NCBI GenBank assembly: GCA_949298005.1
Contig: CASFUN010000012.1
Coordinates: 1-25,408, forward strand
Origin: an uncultured Alphaproteobacteria bacterium
Lineage (GTDB): Bacteria > Pseudomonadota > Alphaproteobacteria > Rickettsiales > UBA1997
Length of the DNA stretch: 25,408 nt
Direction: 5' to 3'
Shown here: positions 1 through 6,894 of the stretch, piece after piece
Numbering within the stretch: the stretch's first letter is position 1
How the letters are laid out: each line of letters starts with the position of its first letter
Translations under genes and position numbers: made by a program
Notes under the pieces: generated by a model
Database searches by the model: none
What the model saw: only the letters and a program-made list of their open reading frames with translations
What the model was told of the DNA's origin: nothing

Positions 1-41
1 AAAATATTTTTATTTTCAATTTCATCAAATTTTAGCAACAT
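1..41 (-). CDS. rplO: Probable start of ribosomal protein L15, partial at window edge
   Basis: An ATG at 41-39 opens a frame that runs off the window edge and reads MLLKFDEIENKNI. It starts two bases after the rpsE stop. A GAGGA motif at 52-48, inside the end of rpsE, lies six bases upstream, which is one of the best Shine-Dalgarno matches in the window, so the start is well supported. In the canonical spc operon rpsE is followed by rpmD (L30) and then rplO (L15). The hydrophobic, then acidic and Asn-rich start resembles L15 N-termini (Met-Lys-Leu-Asn-Glu-Leu type) more than the basic start of L30. Only 13 codons are visible, so the identity is an inference from position and this short match. 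Confidence 0.5.
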   Translation of the reverse strand, partial: MLLKFDEIENKNI

Positions 42-43
42 AA

Positions 44-679
44 CTATTCCTCAGAAACATTATCAGTAATAACTTCTTGATCATCAACAACACCAGAAAA
101 TTCTTCTTCTTCAGAAAGCATTTCTTTTTTACCATTTTCATATATAACAGAAGGGTTATTTTTTACAATAACATTTCGTCTCTTTATAACTTCACTAACG
201 TGTCTAGATCTTCTATCTGCAACATTTTTTGGTGAATTCATATTTTTTAAAGCTTCAAACGTAGCTAATATCATATTGTAAGGATTATTTGTTCCCAAAG
301 ATTTAGAAACTATATCTTTAACACCTAAACACTCAAAAACTGCACGCATAGAGCCTCCAGAAATAACTCCAGTACCAGCTGGTGCTGGCCTTAAAATTAC
401 ATGCCCACATCCATATTTACCATCACAATCATGATGTATAGTTCTACCTTCCTTTAAAGGAACTTTTATCATTGTCTTTTTAGCATTTTCTAATGCCTTA
501 TTTCTTGCATCAGCTACTTCTCTAGCTTTTCCTGTACCATAACCAACTCTACCTTTACCATCTCCTACAACAACTAGAGTGGCGAAGGCAAGTCTTTTAC
601 CTCCTGTAGTCGTCTTTGAAACCTTATTTACACATATAAGTTTCTCCAACAAATTAGTTACTTCTTTATTCTTGTACAT
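44..679 (-). CDS. rpsE: 30S ribosomal protein S5
   Basis: S5 sits at the back of the 30S subunit near the mRNA entry site and takes part in decoding accuracy. The N-terminal S5 RNA-binding domain (about residues 10-75) shows GDGKGRVGYGTGKARE at 39-54. The C-terminal S5 domain follows, with LRPAPAGTGVISGG in the middle of the protein. The protein is 211 residues, clearly longer than the usual 160-175 or so. The extra length is a C-terminal tail from about residue 184 that is packed with Glu and Asp (SEEEE, DDQE, SEE), which is odd for an rRNA-binding protein. It follows rplR in the spc operon. Identity is certain; the role of the tail is unknown. Confidence 0.97.
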   Translation of the reverse strand: MYKNKEVTNLLEKLICVNKVSKTTTGGKRLAFATLVVVGDGKGRVGYGTGKAREVADARNKALENAKKTMIKVPLKEGRTIHHDCDGKYGCGHVILRPAPAGTGVISGGSMRAVFECLGVKDIVSKSLGTNNPYNMILATFEALKNMNSPKNVADRRSRHVSEVIKRRNVIVKNNPSVIYENGKKEMLSEEEEFSGVVDDQEVITDNVSEE

Positions 680-702
680 AAATCATTACCATTTGTTAAT
701 AT

Positions 703-1059
703 TTAAAACTCTAAGCCATTTTCTCTTGCTGCTTCTGCTAACGATTTTACCCTACCTATATACATGTAAGAACCTTTATTAAAAACAACTCTAACAATGT
801 TAGATTTCTTAGCTGTTTTTGCTAATTCAGCACCGACTAAAGCTGCTCTTTCTGTACCATTTTTCCCATTAACATTTTCAGCAACACCTTTGGTTTTTGT
901 AGAAACACAAATCTTCACGTTTCCATCTAAATCAATTATCTGAGCATATATATTTTTATTACTCTTAAAAATATTTAAAATAGGCCTTTTACTTTTATTG
1001 TTAGTCTTAACTCTATAAGAGTTTCTAGCTTTTCTTCTATATAATAATTCTCTATTCAT
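703..1059 (-). CDS. rplR: 50S ribosomal protein L18
   Basis: L18 binds 5S rRNA with L5 and L25 and helps place the central protuberance on the large subunit. The 118-residue length is normal. The basic N-terminus (RRKARNSYRVKTNNKSKRP) and the C-terminal block FNKGSYMYIGRVKSLAEAARENGL fit the family, which ends in a conserved Gly-Arg-Val-Lys-Ala-Leu-Ala-Glu-Ala-Ala-Arg-Glu-Gly-Leu-like helix. It lies between rplF and rpsE in standard spc order, on the same strand, with a 23-base gap to rpsE. No anomaly was seen. Confidence 0.96.
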   Translation of the reverse strand: MNRELLYRRKARNSYRVKTNNKSKRPILNIFKSNKNIYAQIIDLDGNVKICVSTKTKGVAENVNGKNGTERAALVGAELAKTAKKSNIVRVVFNKGSYMYIGRVKSLAEAARENGLEF

Positions 1060-1068
1060 AATATATAC

Positions 1069-1605
1069 CTACTTCTTTTTACCTTCTTTTCTTAGGATTT
1101 CCTGACCTTGATATTTTATACCTTTACCTTTATAAGGTTCAGTAGTTCTAAATGAAATTATTCTTGAAGCAAATGTTCCAATTCTCCCTTTATCTTCACC
1201 TTGTATAACTATCAAGTTTGGTTTTTCAGGAGTAACAGTAATATCGGAAGGAATTTTTACCACTATATCATGACTATAGCCAAGCCCTAAAACTAAAAAA
1301 TTTTTAGAAACTACAGCTCTATAACCAACGCCATTATATTCCAAAACAACTTTAAAACCATCAGATAAACCATGAACTAAATTATTCAAATTACTTCTAT
1401 GAAGACCAGAAAAAACAACAGAATCTGTTACATCTTCTTTTTCTCTAACGATCAAACTTTTATCATCAAATAAAACATCAACTTTACTACCAAAATCATA
1501 AGTCTTTGTTTTGTTGCCTTTCTTAAGTGTCACAACTGTATCACTAATATCTACTTTTATATCATCGGCAACTTTAATTGGTAATTTCCCTACTCTACTA
1601 GTCAT
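1069..1605 (-). CDS. rplF: 50S ribosomal protein L6
   Basis: L6 binds domain VI of 23S rRNA close to the sarcin-ricin loop and the factor-binding site. The protein has 178 residues, the normal size. It starts MTSRVGKLPIKVADDIKV, a typical L6 start, and has the two repeated L6 beta-alpha domains. The second carries the signature region GEDKGRIGTFASRIISFRT followed by EPYKGKGIKYQGQEILRKEG near the C-terminus. It follows rpsH with a 10-base gap and precedes rplR by 9 bases, consistent with co-transcription and translational coupling in the spc operon. Confidence 0.97.
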   Translation of the reverse strand: MTSRVGKLPIKVADDIKVDISDTVVTLKKGNKTKTYDFGSKVDVLFDDKSLIVREKEDVTDSVVFSGLHRSNLNNLVHGLSDGFKVVLEYNGVGYRAVVSKNFLVLGLGYSHDIVVKIPSDITVTPEKPNLIVIQGEDKGRIGTFASRIISFRTTEPYKGKGIKYQGQEILRKEGKKK

Positions 1606-1615
1606 AAAAATCCAA

Positions 1616-2005
1616 TTAAAATATTTTTAATAACAATTCACCACCAACATTTAAATGTTTGGCATTATAATCATTTATTACACCTTTTGGAGTAGATAAA
1701 ATAACAACACCAAGACCATTATAAACGACCGGTATATCTTCAACTTTAGAATAAACTCTTCTGCCAGGTTTTGAAATAACTTCGATTTCTTTTATAACTG
1801 GTTGAAGTCCATTATACGCTAAAGTGATTTCAATTATATCAAAACTTCCATTATTATCAACTGAAAAATCTTTTATAAAACCATCTTTCTTTAGAAGTTC
1901 CAAAATACCAAGCTTCAATTTAGAACTTGGAGTAATAACTTTTTCTTTTCTAGCCATTTGTCCATTCTTAAGACATGTAACTAGTTGAGATACTGCGTGA
2001 TTCAT
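1616..2005 (-). CDS. rpsH: 30S ribosomal protein S8
   Basis: S8 is a primary binder of the central domain of 16S rRNA and, in enteric bacteria, the translational repressor of the spc operon. The 129-residue protein begins MNHAVSQLVTCLKNGQMARK, which aligns to the usual N-terminal helix (Asp-Met-Leu-Thr-Arg-Ile-Arg-Asn-Gly). The conserved C-terminal part has KPGRRVYSKVEDIPVVYNGLG followed by ILSTPKGVINDYNAK. It lies between rpsN and rplF in canonical order with a 7-base gap to rpsN. Whether autogenous control by S8 exists here cannot be judged by eye. Confidence 0.97.
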   Translation of the reverse strand: MNHAVSQLVTCLKNGQMARKEKVITPSSKLKLGILELLKKDGFIKDFSVDNNGSFDIIEITLAYNGLQPVIKEIEVISKPGRRVYSKVEDIPVVYNGLGVVILSTPKGVINDYNAKHLNVGGELLLKIF

Positions 2006-2012
2006 AAACTAC

Positions 2013-2318
2013 CTACCAACTTGATTTTTTTAAACCAGGAATTTTACCCCACGAAGCCAACTCTTTTAGCATTATCCTAGAAATACCAAAATAACCATGA
2101 TAAGCTCTAGGTCTTCCAGTTAAGGCACACCTGTTTCTATACCTAACTTTTGAAGAATTTCTTGGTAATTCAGATAACTTTATCATAGCTGTCACCCTAA
2201 TTTCAGGAGATAAACTAATATCCTCAGCTACCTTTTTTAATTCAGCTCTTTTACTGCTGTATCTTTCTATTTTCGCTTTTCTTTTTTTATTTTTATCAAT
2301 TGCACTTACTTTTGCCAT
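2013..2318 (-). CDS. rpsN: 30S ribosomal protein S14, zinc-free type
   Basis: S14 binds the 3' major domain (head) of 16S rRNA. At 101 residues it is the long form without a zinc ribbon: only one cysteine is present (in NRCALTGRPRAYHGYFG), so the two CxxC pairs of the short form are missing. This is the usual proteobacterial version. The C-terminus shows GISRIMLKELASWGKIPGLKKSSW, a standard ending. A GAGAGGA motif lies immediately before the ATG. The gene sits between rplE and rpsH in the spc operon. Confidence 0.97.
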   Translation of the reverse strand: MAKVSAIDKNKKRKAKIERYSSKRAELKKVAEDISLSPEIRVTAMIKLSELPRNSSKVRYRNRCALTGRPRAYHGYFGISRIMLKELASWGKIPGLKKSSW

Positions 2319-2330
2319 ATCCTCTCTCTT

Positions 2331-2867
2331 TTATTTTAAAGGAAAATTTAATTCTAATAACAAAGCCTTACACTCCTCAACAGTCTTTGCACTTGTAATT
2401 ATATTAACATTCATACCTAGAACTTTATAAGCCTTATCTAAATCAATCTCAGGAAATATTGTATGCTCTTTAATACCAAAACTATAATGTCCACTTTGAT
2501 TGAAATTCTTACTAGATAAACCCCTAAAATCTTTAATTCTTGGCAAAGCTACATAAATCAATCTGGTTAAGAATTCGTACATTCTTTCACCTCTTAATGT
2601 AACAATACAAGAAATAGGGGTACCTTCTCTAAGCTTAAAACTTGCAACTGATTTTTTAGCATTAACTAAAACAGCTTTTTGGCCGGCTATCAATGAAAGC
2701 TGATCAACAACATATTTTAAAAAGTTATTATCAGCATCAGCAGTCTTAAAAGCTATATTTAACGAAACTTTCTCCAATTTAGGAATTTCAAGTTCATTTT
2801 TATAATCAAACTTTTCTTTTAAGTTTTTCTTTACCTTAGTTTGATATAAATCTTTTAAATAAGACAT
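2331..2867 (-). CDS. rplE: 50S ribosomal protein L5
   Basis: L5 binds 5S rRNA and contacts the P-site tRNA and the small subunit at the central protuberance. The protein is 178 residues, normal length. It has the L5 N-terminal half with KSVASFKLREGTPISC and TLRGERMYEFLTRL, and the C-terminal half with LPRIKDFRGLSSKNFNQSGHYSFG and EHTIFPEI, all well-known L5 blocks. It starts one base after the rplX stop, so translational coupling to rplX is likely. Confidence 0.97.
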   Translation of the reverse strand: MSYLKDLYQTKVKKNLKEKFDYKNELEIPKLEKVSLNIAFKTADADNNFLKYVVDQLSLIAGQKAVLVNAKKSVASFKLREGTPISCIVTLRGERMYEFLTRLIYVALPRIKDFRGLSSKNFNQSGHYSFGIKEHTIFPEIDLDKAYKVLGMNVNIITSAKTVEECKALLLELNFPLK

Positions 2868-2868
2868 A

Positions 2869-3177
2869 CTAATTACTTACCTTATTACCAGTTTTTTTAA
2901 AAATTCTAACCTTCTTTCCATCTTCAACTTTAAAACCAACCCTAGCTGGTTTTCCATTTTCTGTTAGAGACACATTAGAAACATGAACTGGTTTTTCCAT
3001 TTCAACTATTTGTCCCTGGGAATTAGCTGTTGGTTTTCTATGTTTTTTTACAATATTAACACCAGCAACAAGTACTTTCTGTTCTTTATGGTTAACTGAC
3101 AAAACTTCTCCAGTTTTACCCTTATCTTTTCCTGTTAATACTATTACGGTGTCACCTTTTTTAATTTTCGCTGCCAT
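2869..3177 (-). CDS. rplX: 50S ribosomal protein L24
   Basis: L24 is an assembly-initiating protein near the exit of the peptide tunnel. The N-terminal KOW motif is visible as KKGDTVIVLTGKDKGKTGEV at residues 5-24, followed by VNIVKKHRKPT. I chose the ATG at 3177 (102 residues, MAAKIKKGD). An upstream in-frame ATG at 3225 would add 16 residues rich in Tyr and His that lie inside the 3' end of rplN and do not look like L24. With the chosen start the gene begins one base after the rplN stop, like other junctions of this operon. Confidence 0.95.
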   Translation of the reverse strand: MAAKIKKGDTVIVLTGKDKGKTGEVLSVNHKEQKVLVAGVNIVKKHRKPTANSQGQIVEMEKPVHVSNVSLTENGKPARVGFKVEDGKKVRIFKKTGNKVSN

Positions 3178-3178
3178 A

Positions 3179-3547
3179 TTATAATACCTCTGGTGCCAAT
3201 GATAATATTTTTGTGAAGTTACCATTTCTCAGCTCCCTAGCAACCGGTCCGAACACCCTAGTACCTACAGGAGTACAGTCCTTATTTACTAGAACGATAG
3301 CGTTATCATCAAATCTAATAGTGCTACCATCTTGTCGTTGTATTTCTTTCTTTGTTCTCACAACAACTCCTCTAGCAACATCACCTTTTTTAACTTTTCC
3401 TCCAGGAATTGCACTTGTTATTGAAACAACTATAACATCAGCAATTCCAGTAACCATATGATTAGAACCACCTAAAACTTTTATACATCTTGCTGATTTA
3501 GCACCTGAGTTATCTGCTACAGTTAAACTGGTTTCCATTTGTATCAT
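3179..3547 (-). CDS. rplN: 50S ribosomal protein L14
   Basis: L14 contacts 16S rRNA in bridge B8 and binds L19. The 122-residue protein begins MIQMETSLTVADNSGAKSA, which is the canonical L14 start, and contains CIKVLGGSNH, KGDVARGVVVRTKKE and GSTIRFDDNAIVLVN, ending in IFGPVARELR-like sequence (VFGPVARELRNGNFTKILSL). It is very well conserved, normal in length and in canonical order between rpsQ (3-base gap) and rplX (1-base gap). Confidence 0.98.
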   Translation of the reverse strand: MIQMETSLTVADNSGAKSARCIKVLGGSNHMVTGIADVIVVSITSAIPGGKVKKGDVARGVVVRTKKEIQRQDGSTIRFDDNAIVLVNKDCTPVGTRVFGPVARELRNGNFTKILSLAPEVL

Positions 3548-3550
3548 GGT

Positions 3551-3790
3551 CTATTCTCCTTCTTTATTAACAATAACCCAAGTCTTCCTTTTGGAAAATG
3601 GTCTTGAAGATTTTATAAAAACTTCATCACCAACTTTTACATCATTACTCTCATCATGAATCATATATTTCTTAAATACTTTAACATACTTTTTGTATAT
3701 AGGATGTTGTTTAAGAAATGATGCTTCACCAACTACAGTCTTATCACCGGCTTTTTTAATTATTTTAACTTTAATATCATTTTTAGCCAT
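3551..3790 (-). CDS. rpsQ: 30S ribosomal protein S17
   Basis: S17 is a primary 16S rRNA-binding protein of the 5' domain, with an OB fold. The 79-residue protein shows the typical KAGDKTVVGEASFLKQHPIY start, the middle block KKYMIHDESNDVKVGDEV and the ending SSRPFSKRKTWVIVN, matching the S17 signature Gly-Asp-x-Val-x-Ile-x-Glu/Lys-x-Arg-Pro-Leu-Ser-Lys-x-Lys. It follows rpmC with only two bases between the rpmC stop and its ATG. Confidence 0.96.
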   Translation of the reverse strand: MAKNDIKVKIIKKAGDKTVVGEASFLKQHPIYKKYVKVFKKYMIHDESNDVKVGDEVFIKSSRPFSKRKTWVIVNKEGE

Positions 3791-3792
3791 GT

Positions 3793-3963
3793 TTAGTCCT
3801 GACCATTTAATTTAGTAAACGACCTAGCTATGGACTTTCTTGTCTTCTTAAACAAAGAAGTATCCTTCAAGTCGCCGCTAGACTTTTTAATTCTTAAAGA
3901 AAGTAACTTCTTCTTAGACTCAACAATTTCTTGTTTTAAATTTTTCTTGTCTTCTTTTAGCAT
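3793..3963 (-). CDS. rpmC: 50S ribosomal protein L29
   Basis: This 56-residue gene lies in the gap between rplP and rpsQ, exactly where rpmC is expected. The translation starts MLKEDKKNLKQEIVESKKKL, followed by LLSLRIKKSSGDLKDTS and KKTRKSIARSFTKL. This matches the two-helix L29 pattern (Leu-Leu-x-Leu-Arg-Phe, then Leu-x-Asn-Thr-x-x-Ile-x-x-x-Arg-x-x-Ile-Ala-Arg). L29 sits at the tunnel exit beside L23 and forms part of the docking site for SRP and trigger factor. An in-frame ATG at 3969 directly abuts an AGGA motif; the ATG at 3963 has six bases of spacing from it and is the better start. Confidence 0.93.
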   Translation of the reverse strand: MLKEDKKNLKQEIVESKKKLLSLRIKKSSGDLKDTSLFKKTRKSIARSFTKLNGQD

Positions 3964-3987
3964 TATCATTCCTTTCTTTAAATTTCT

Positions 3988-4401
3988 TTAAATAAGTTTA
4001 ACAACTTTTGTTTTGAATGGCAACTTAGCAGAAGCTTTTTGTAATGCTTCTACTGCTACAGCATCAGATACACCATCAAGTTCAAATAAAACCAACCCTG
4101 GCCTTACTTGACACATCCAATAATCAATAGCACCTTTACCGCCACCCATTCTCACACCTAGAGCTTTACTTGTAACAGGAATATGTGGAAATACTCTAAT
4201 CCACATTTTTCCAGTTCTTTTCATAGTTCTGGTTATACATCGTCTTGCTGCCTCAATTTGGTCAGATCTAAGTCTTCCCGCGTCCAACGATTTTAACGCA
4301 AATATACCAAAGACTATAGAAGAACCTGCATTAGCAACACCACATATTCGTTTTCCACCTTTCTGAAAATTTCTATGTTTAGTTTTCTTAGGTAATAACA
4401 T
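3988..4401 (-). CDS. rplP: 50S ribosomal protein L16
   Basis: L16 is a late-assembling protein next to the A-site and peptidyl transferase region. The 137-residue protein starts MLLPKKTKHRNFQKG. It has the two L16 signatures: RRCITRTMKRTGKMWIRVFP (about residues 52-71) and VRMGGGKGAIDYW around residues 87-99. The arginine in VRMGGGKG is the position hydroxylated in E. coli L16. It is separated from rpsC by 89 bases, the largest gap within this operon, and a possible internal promoter lies in that gap. Confidence 0.97.
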   Translation of the reverse strand: MLLPKKTKHRNFQKGGKRICGVANAGSSIVFGIFALKSLDAGRLRSDQIEAARRCITRTMKRTGKMWIRVFPHIPVTSKALGVRMGGGKGAIDYWMCQVRPGLVLFELDGVSDAVAVEALQKASAKLPFKTKVVKLI

Positions 4402-4421
4402 CTGTATCTCTTACTTCAATA

Positions 4422-4430
4422 ATTATAACA
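4422..4430 (-). promoter_or_regulatory. Possible internal promoter (extended -10) before rplP
   Basis: On the minus strand a perfect TATAAT at 4427-4422 is preceded by TG one base upstream, giving the extended -10 pattern TGTTATAAT. No good -35 hexamer is present at 16-18 bases. It lies in the only sizeable gap of the operon, so transcription starting near 4414 would give rplP and downstream genes a second promoter with a leader of about 13 bases. AT-rich DNA throws up TATAAT by chance, so this is tentative. Confidence 0.3.
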
Positions 4431-4490
4431 CAAAGCATTAAAGTTTTAATCTATCCGTAGTTAAAGTCAATATTTATTTGAAATATCGCG

Positions 4491-5108
4491 TTATTTTTTA
4501 TAGATCCAAACCTTAACACCTATAATACCATACGTACAAAGTGCTTCTACATGAGAATAATCAACATTTGCTCTCAATGTATGCAAAGGTATAGAACCTT
4601 CTCTATAGGTCTCAGATCTTGCAATATCAACACCATTTAACCTACCAGAAACAGTTATCTTAATTCCTAAGGCACCGTACTTCATAACATTTTGAATTGC
4701 TTTTTTAACAACTCTCTTAAAAGCAGCTCTATTTTCAATTTGCTTAGCAATTGACTGAGCAACTAATTCAGCATCTAAATCAGGCTTTTCAACCTCAACT
4801 ATCTTAATTGCAACATCTTTTTCTTTCATTTTTTGCTGGATATTCTTTTTTATTTTTTCAATATCAGCACCTTTTTTACCTATTATAACACCAGGTTTAG
4901 ATGTTTTTATCAAAACAGTTACATGATTACCAGTTCTTTCGATAATTACTCTTGCTATAGAACAATTCTTAAAATTCTTCGTGACATAATCCTGTATTTG
5001 AAGATCTTTTATAAGATTTTCTCTATAATTTTTATCTTCATACCAAACAGAACTCCAATTATTGTTTAAATTTATTCTAAAACCAACTGGATTTACCTTC
5101 TGACCCAT
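4491..5108 (-). CDS. rpsC: 30S ribosomal protein S3, short C-terminal tail
   Basis: S3 forms part of the mRNA entry channel and helicase on the 30S head. It starts MGQKVNPVGFRI, the canonical start. The KH domain shows KTSKPGVIIGKKGADIEKIKK in the middle. The C-terminal domain has GALGIKITVSGRLNGVDIARSE and ends with HTLRANVDYSHVEALCTYGIIGVKVWIYKK. The protein is 205 residues and stops right after the conserved Val-Trp-Ile-Tyr-Lys, without the 10-30 residue tail that most S3 proteins carry. The 89 untranslated bases that follow may be what is left of that tail, but I see no recognisable codons in them. Confidence 0.97.
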   Translation of the reverse strand: MGQKVNPVGFRINLNNNWSSVWYEDKNYRENLIKDLQIQDYVTKNFKNCSIARVIIERTGNHVTVLIKTSKPGVIIGKKGADIEKIKKNIQQKMKEKDVAIKIVEVEKPDLDAELVAQSIAKQIENRAAFKRVVKKAIQNVMKYGALGIKITVSGRLNGVDIARSETYREGSIPLHTLRANVDYSHVEALCTYGIIGVKVWIYKK

Positions 5109-5110
5109 AC

Positions 5111-5464
5111 TTATTCCTCCATCTCGGTTAAAACAATTCTAAGATTGCAAAAAGGTTTTAGAATTCTAGTTCCTCTACCTCTAGCTCTAGCGGCAAATCT
5201 TTTCATAACAAAAGCCTTACCCACATCGATTCTATAGATAAATAACTTATCTATATCCATACCGTGGTTGTTCTCAGCGTTTGTCATAGCTGATTTCAAC
5301 AAATTTTTAACAGCCTTAGCAGACCTTAAATTACAAAAGGTTAACTGTTTCATTGCTTCTTCGACAGGCATACCTTTTATAGCTCTGGTAATCTTACTCA
5401 ATTTAAGTGGACTTGTTTTTAAGTTACTTAAATAAGCATTTGCATATTTTTTATTTTCAGTCAT
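5111..5464 (-). CDS. rplV: 50S ribosomal protein L22
   Basis: L22 lines the peptide exit tunnel; its long beta-hairpin reaches the constriction targeted by macrolides. The 117-residue protein has the N-terminal block SPLKLSKITRAIKGMPVEEA, the central KAVKNLLKSAMTNAENNHGMD, and the hairpin with FVMKRFAARARGRGTRILKP (about residues 85-104), followed by the final strand LRIVLTE. It sits between rpsS and rpsC, two bases before the rpsC start codon. Confidence 0.97.
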   Translation of the reverse strand: MTENKKYANAYLSNLKTSPLKLSKITRAIKGMPVEEAMKQLTFCNLRSAKAVKNLLKSAMTNAENNHGMDIDKLFIYRIDVGKAFVMKRFAARARGRGTRILKPFCNLRIVLTEMEE

Positions 5465-5472
5465 ACCATAAC

Positions 5473-5754
5473 CTATTTTTTAACTTCTACTTTTCTGTTG
5501 CCAGAATGTCCATGGAAGGTTCTAGTTGGTGCAAATTCTCCAAATTTGTGTCCAACCATATCTTCTGAAACTAAAACTGGTACAAACTTCTTACCATTAT
5601 AAACAGCGAAACTTAGACCAACAAACTGTGGCAATATAGTCGACCTTCTCGACCATGTTTTTATAACAGGTTTCTTTGGATCTTCAGAAGCTGCTTTAGC
5701 TTTTTTAATTAAAAATCCATCTACAAATGGAATTTTCCAAGCTGATCGTGTCAT
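5473..5754 (-). CDS. rpsS: 30S ribosomal protein S19
   Basis: S19 lies on the 30S head and forms intersubunit bridges with L5. The 93-residue protein starts MTRSAWKIPFVDGFLIKKAK and has the full family signature: IKTWSRRSTILPQFVGLSF, VYNGKKFVPVLVSEDMVGHK and FGEFAPTRTFHGHSG. Size and order are normal. It follows rplB by 13 bases. Confidence 0.97.
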   Translation of the reverse strand: MTRSAWKIPFVDGFLIKKAKAASEDPKKPVIKTWSRRSTILPQFVGLSFAVYNGKKFVPVLVSEDMVGHKFGEFAPTRTFHGHSGNRKVEVKK

Positions 5755-5767
5755 ATTATACTACCTC

Positions 5768-6592
5768 TTACTTTTTATGACGACTTTTTACTATAAATCT
5801 ATTAGATGGTTTACTCTTCTTTCGAGTCCTACCACCTCTAGCACATACACCGGTTGGTGACACAGGTATTCTACCACCCCTTGTCCTACCACCATGTGGG
5901 TGATCAACAGGGTTCATAGATTCACCTCTAACGCTAGGTCGTATACCCAACCATCTACTTCTTCCGGCTTTACCTAATTTTTGGTTCTTATTATCGGAAT
6001 TACTTACCGAGCCAACAGTTGCTAAACAATCTAATAAGAACATTCTAGTTTCACCTGATTGCAATCTAATTATAGCATAACCATCATCTTTACCAGCAAG
6101 TTGTGCAAATGTTCCAGCACTTCTAGCAATTCTAGCACCAGCTCCTGGCTTGCTTTCTATATTATGTATTGTTGTACCAATAGGCATAACCATAAGTGGC
6201 ATAGCATTTCCTGGTTTTATATCTAACAATTTTCTAGAAGAAGATATTTTATCTCCAACTTTTAGTCCTTCTGGTGCTATAATATATGAAAACATACCAT
6301 CAGAATACTTAATTAGAGCAATATAAGCAGTTCTATTAGGATCGTATTCTATCCTTTCAACACTAGCTAAAACATCATACTTACTTCTCTTAAAATCAAC
6401 AAGTCTATATGACTGCTTGTGTCCGCCACCTCTTCTCCTTACGGTGATATGCCCATAATTATTTCTGCCAGCTTTACTATTTTTAGATGTAACCAATATT
6501 TTTAGTGGACTACCTTTCCACAAGCTATCCTTATTAACTAATTTTAAACCTCTTGTTGAAGGCGTAACAGGTTTAAATTCTTTCATAACCAT
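5768..6592 (-). CDS. rplB: 50S ribosomal protein L2
   Basis: L2 is a primary 23S rRNA binder needed for subunit joining and peptidyl transfer. The 274-residue protein has the N-terminal OB-like and SH3-like domains with RNNYGHITVRRRGGGHKQSY, the central EYDPNRTAYIALIKYSDG, and the universal NPVDHPHGG at 227-235, which holds the histidine close to the peptidyl transferase centre. The C-terminus is strongly basic. Its ATG is two bases after the rplW stop. Confidence 0.98.
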   Translation of the reverse strand: MVMKEFKPVTPSTRGLKLVNKDSLWKGSPLKILVTSKNSKAGRNNYGHITVRRRGGGHKQSYRLVDFKRSKYDVLASVERIEYDPNRTAYIALIKYSDGMFSYIIAPEGLKVGDKISSSRKLLDIKPGNAMPLMVMPIGTTIHNIESKPGAGARIARSAGTFAQLAGKDDGYAIIRLQSGETRMFLLDCLATVGSVSNSDNKNQKLGKAGRSRWLGIRPSVRGESMNPVDHPHGGRTRGGRIPVSPTGVCARGGRTRKKSKPSNRFIVKSRHKK

Positions 6593-6594
6593 AA

Positions 6595-6894
6595 TTATTT
6601 ACCCTCCAATTTTGTTAAGTCTATCTGTTGGCCTTTTTTCATAGTTACAACAGCCTTTCTAACGTCGCTTTTTTTACCAACTTTGCCTTTAAATTTCTTA
6701 ACTTTTCCTTTTGTATTAATAATGTTAATTTTAACAACATTAACACCAAAAATTTCTTCTACAGCCTTTTCAATATCTGTCTTTTTAGCAGAAGCCAATA
6801 CTTCAAAAGTAAATTTATTATCGGATGCTTGTAAGTTAGTTTTTTCAGTTACAACTGGAGAAACTATTATATCATAAATATAACCTAAACTCAT
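6595..6894 (-). CDS. rplW: 50S ribosomal protein L23
   Basis: L23 sits at the tunnel exit and docks trigger factor and SRP. The 99-residue protein starts with a typical segment YDIIVSPVVTEKTNLQ, then KFTFEVLASAKKTDIEKAVEEIFGVNVVKI, and the basic loop with KKFKGKVGKKSDVRKAVVTM. The start ATG overlaps the rplD stop by one base (TAATG), which suggests translational coupling. Length and order are normal. Confidence 0.96.
   Translation of the reverse strand: MSLGYIYDIIVSPVVTEKTNLQASDNKFTFEVLASAKKTDIEKAVEEIFGVNVVKINIINTKGKVKKFKGKVGKKSDVRKAVVTMKKGQQIDLTKLEGK

Noticed and set aside
3178..3225. Upstream ATG for rplX giving 118 residues
   Set aside because: The extra 16 residues overlap rplN and do not resemble L24; the ATG at 3177 gives a standard L24 start.
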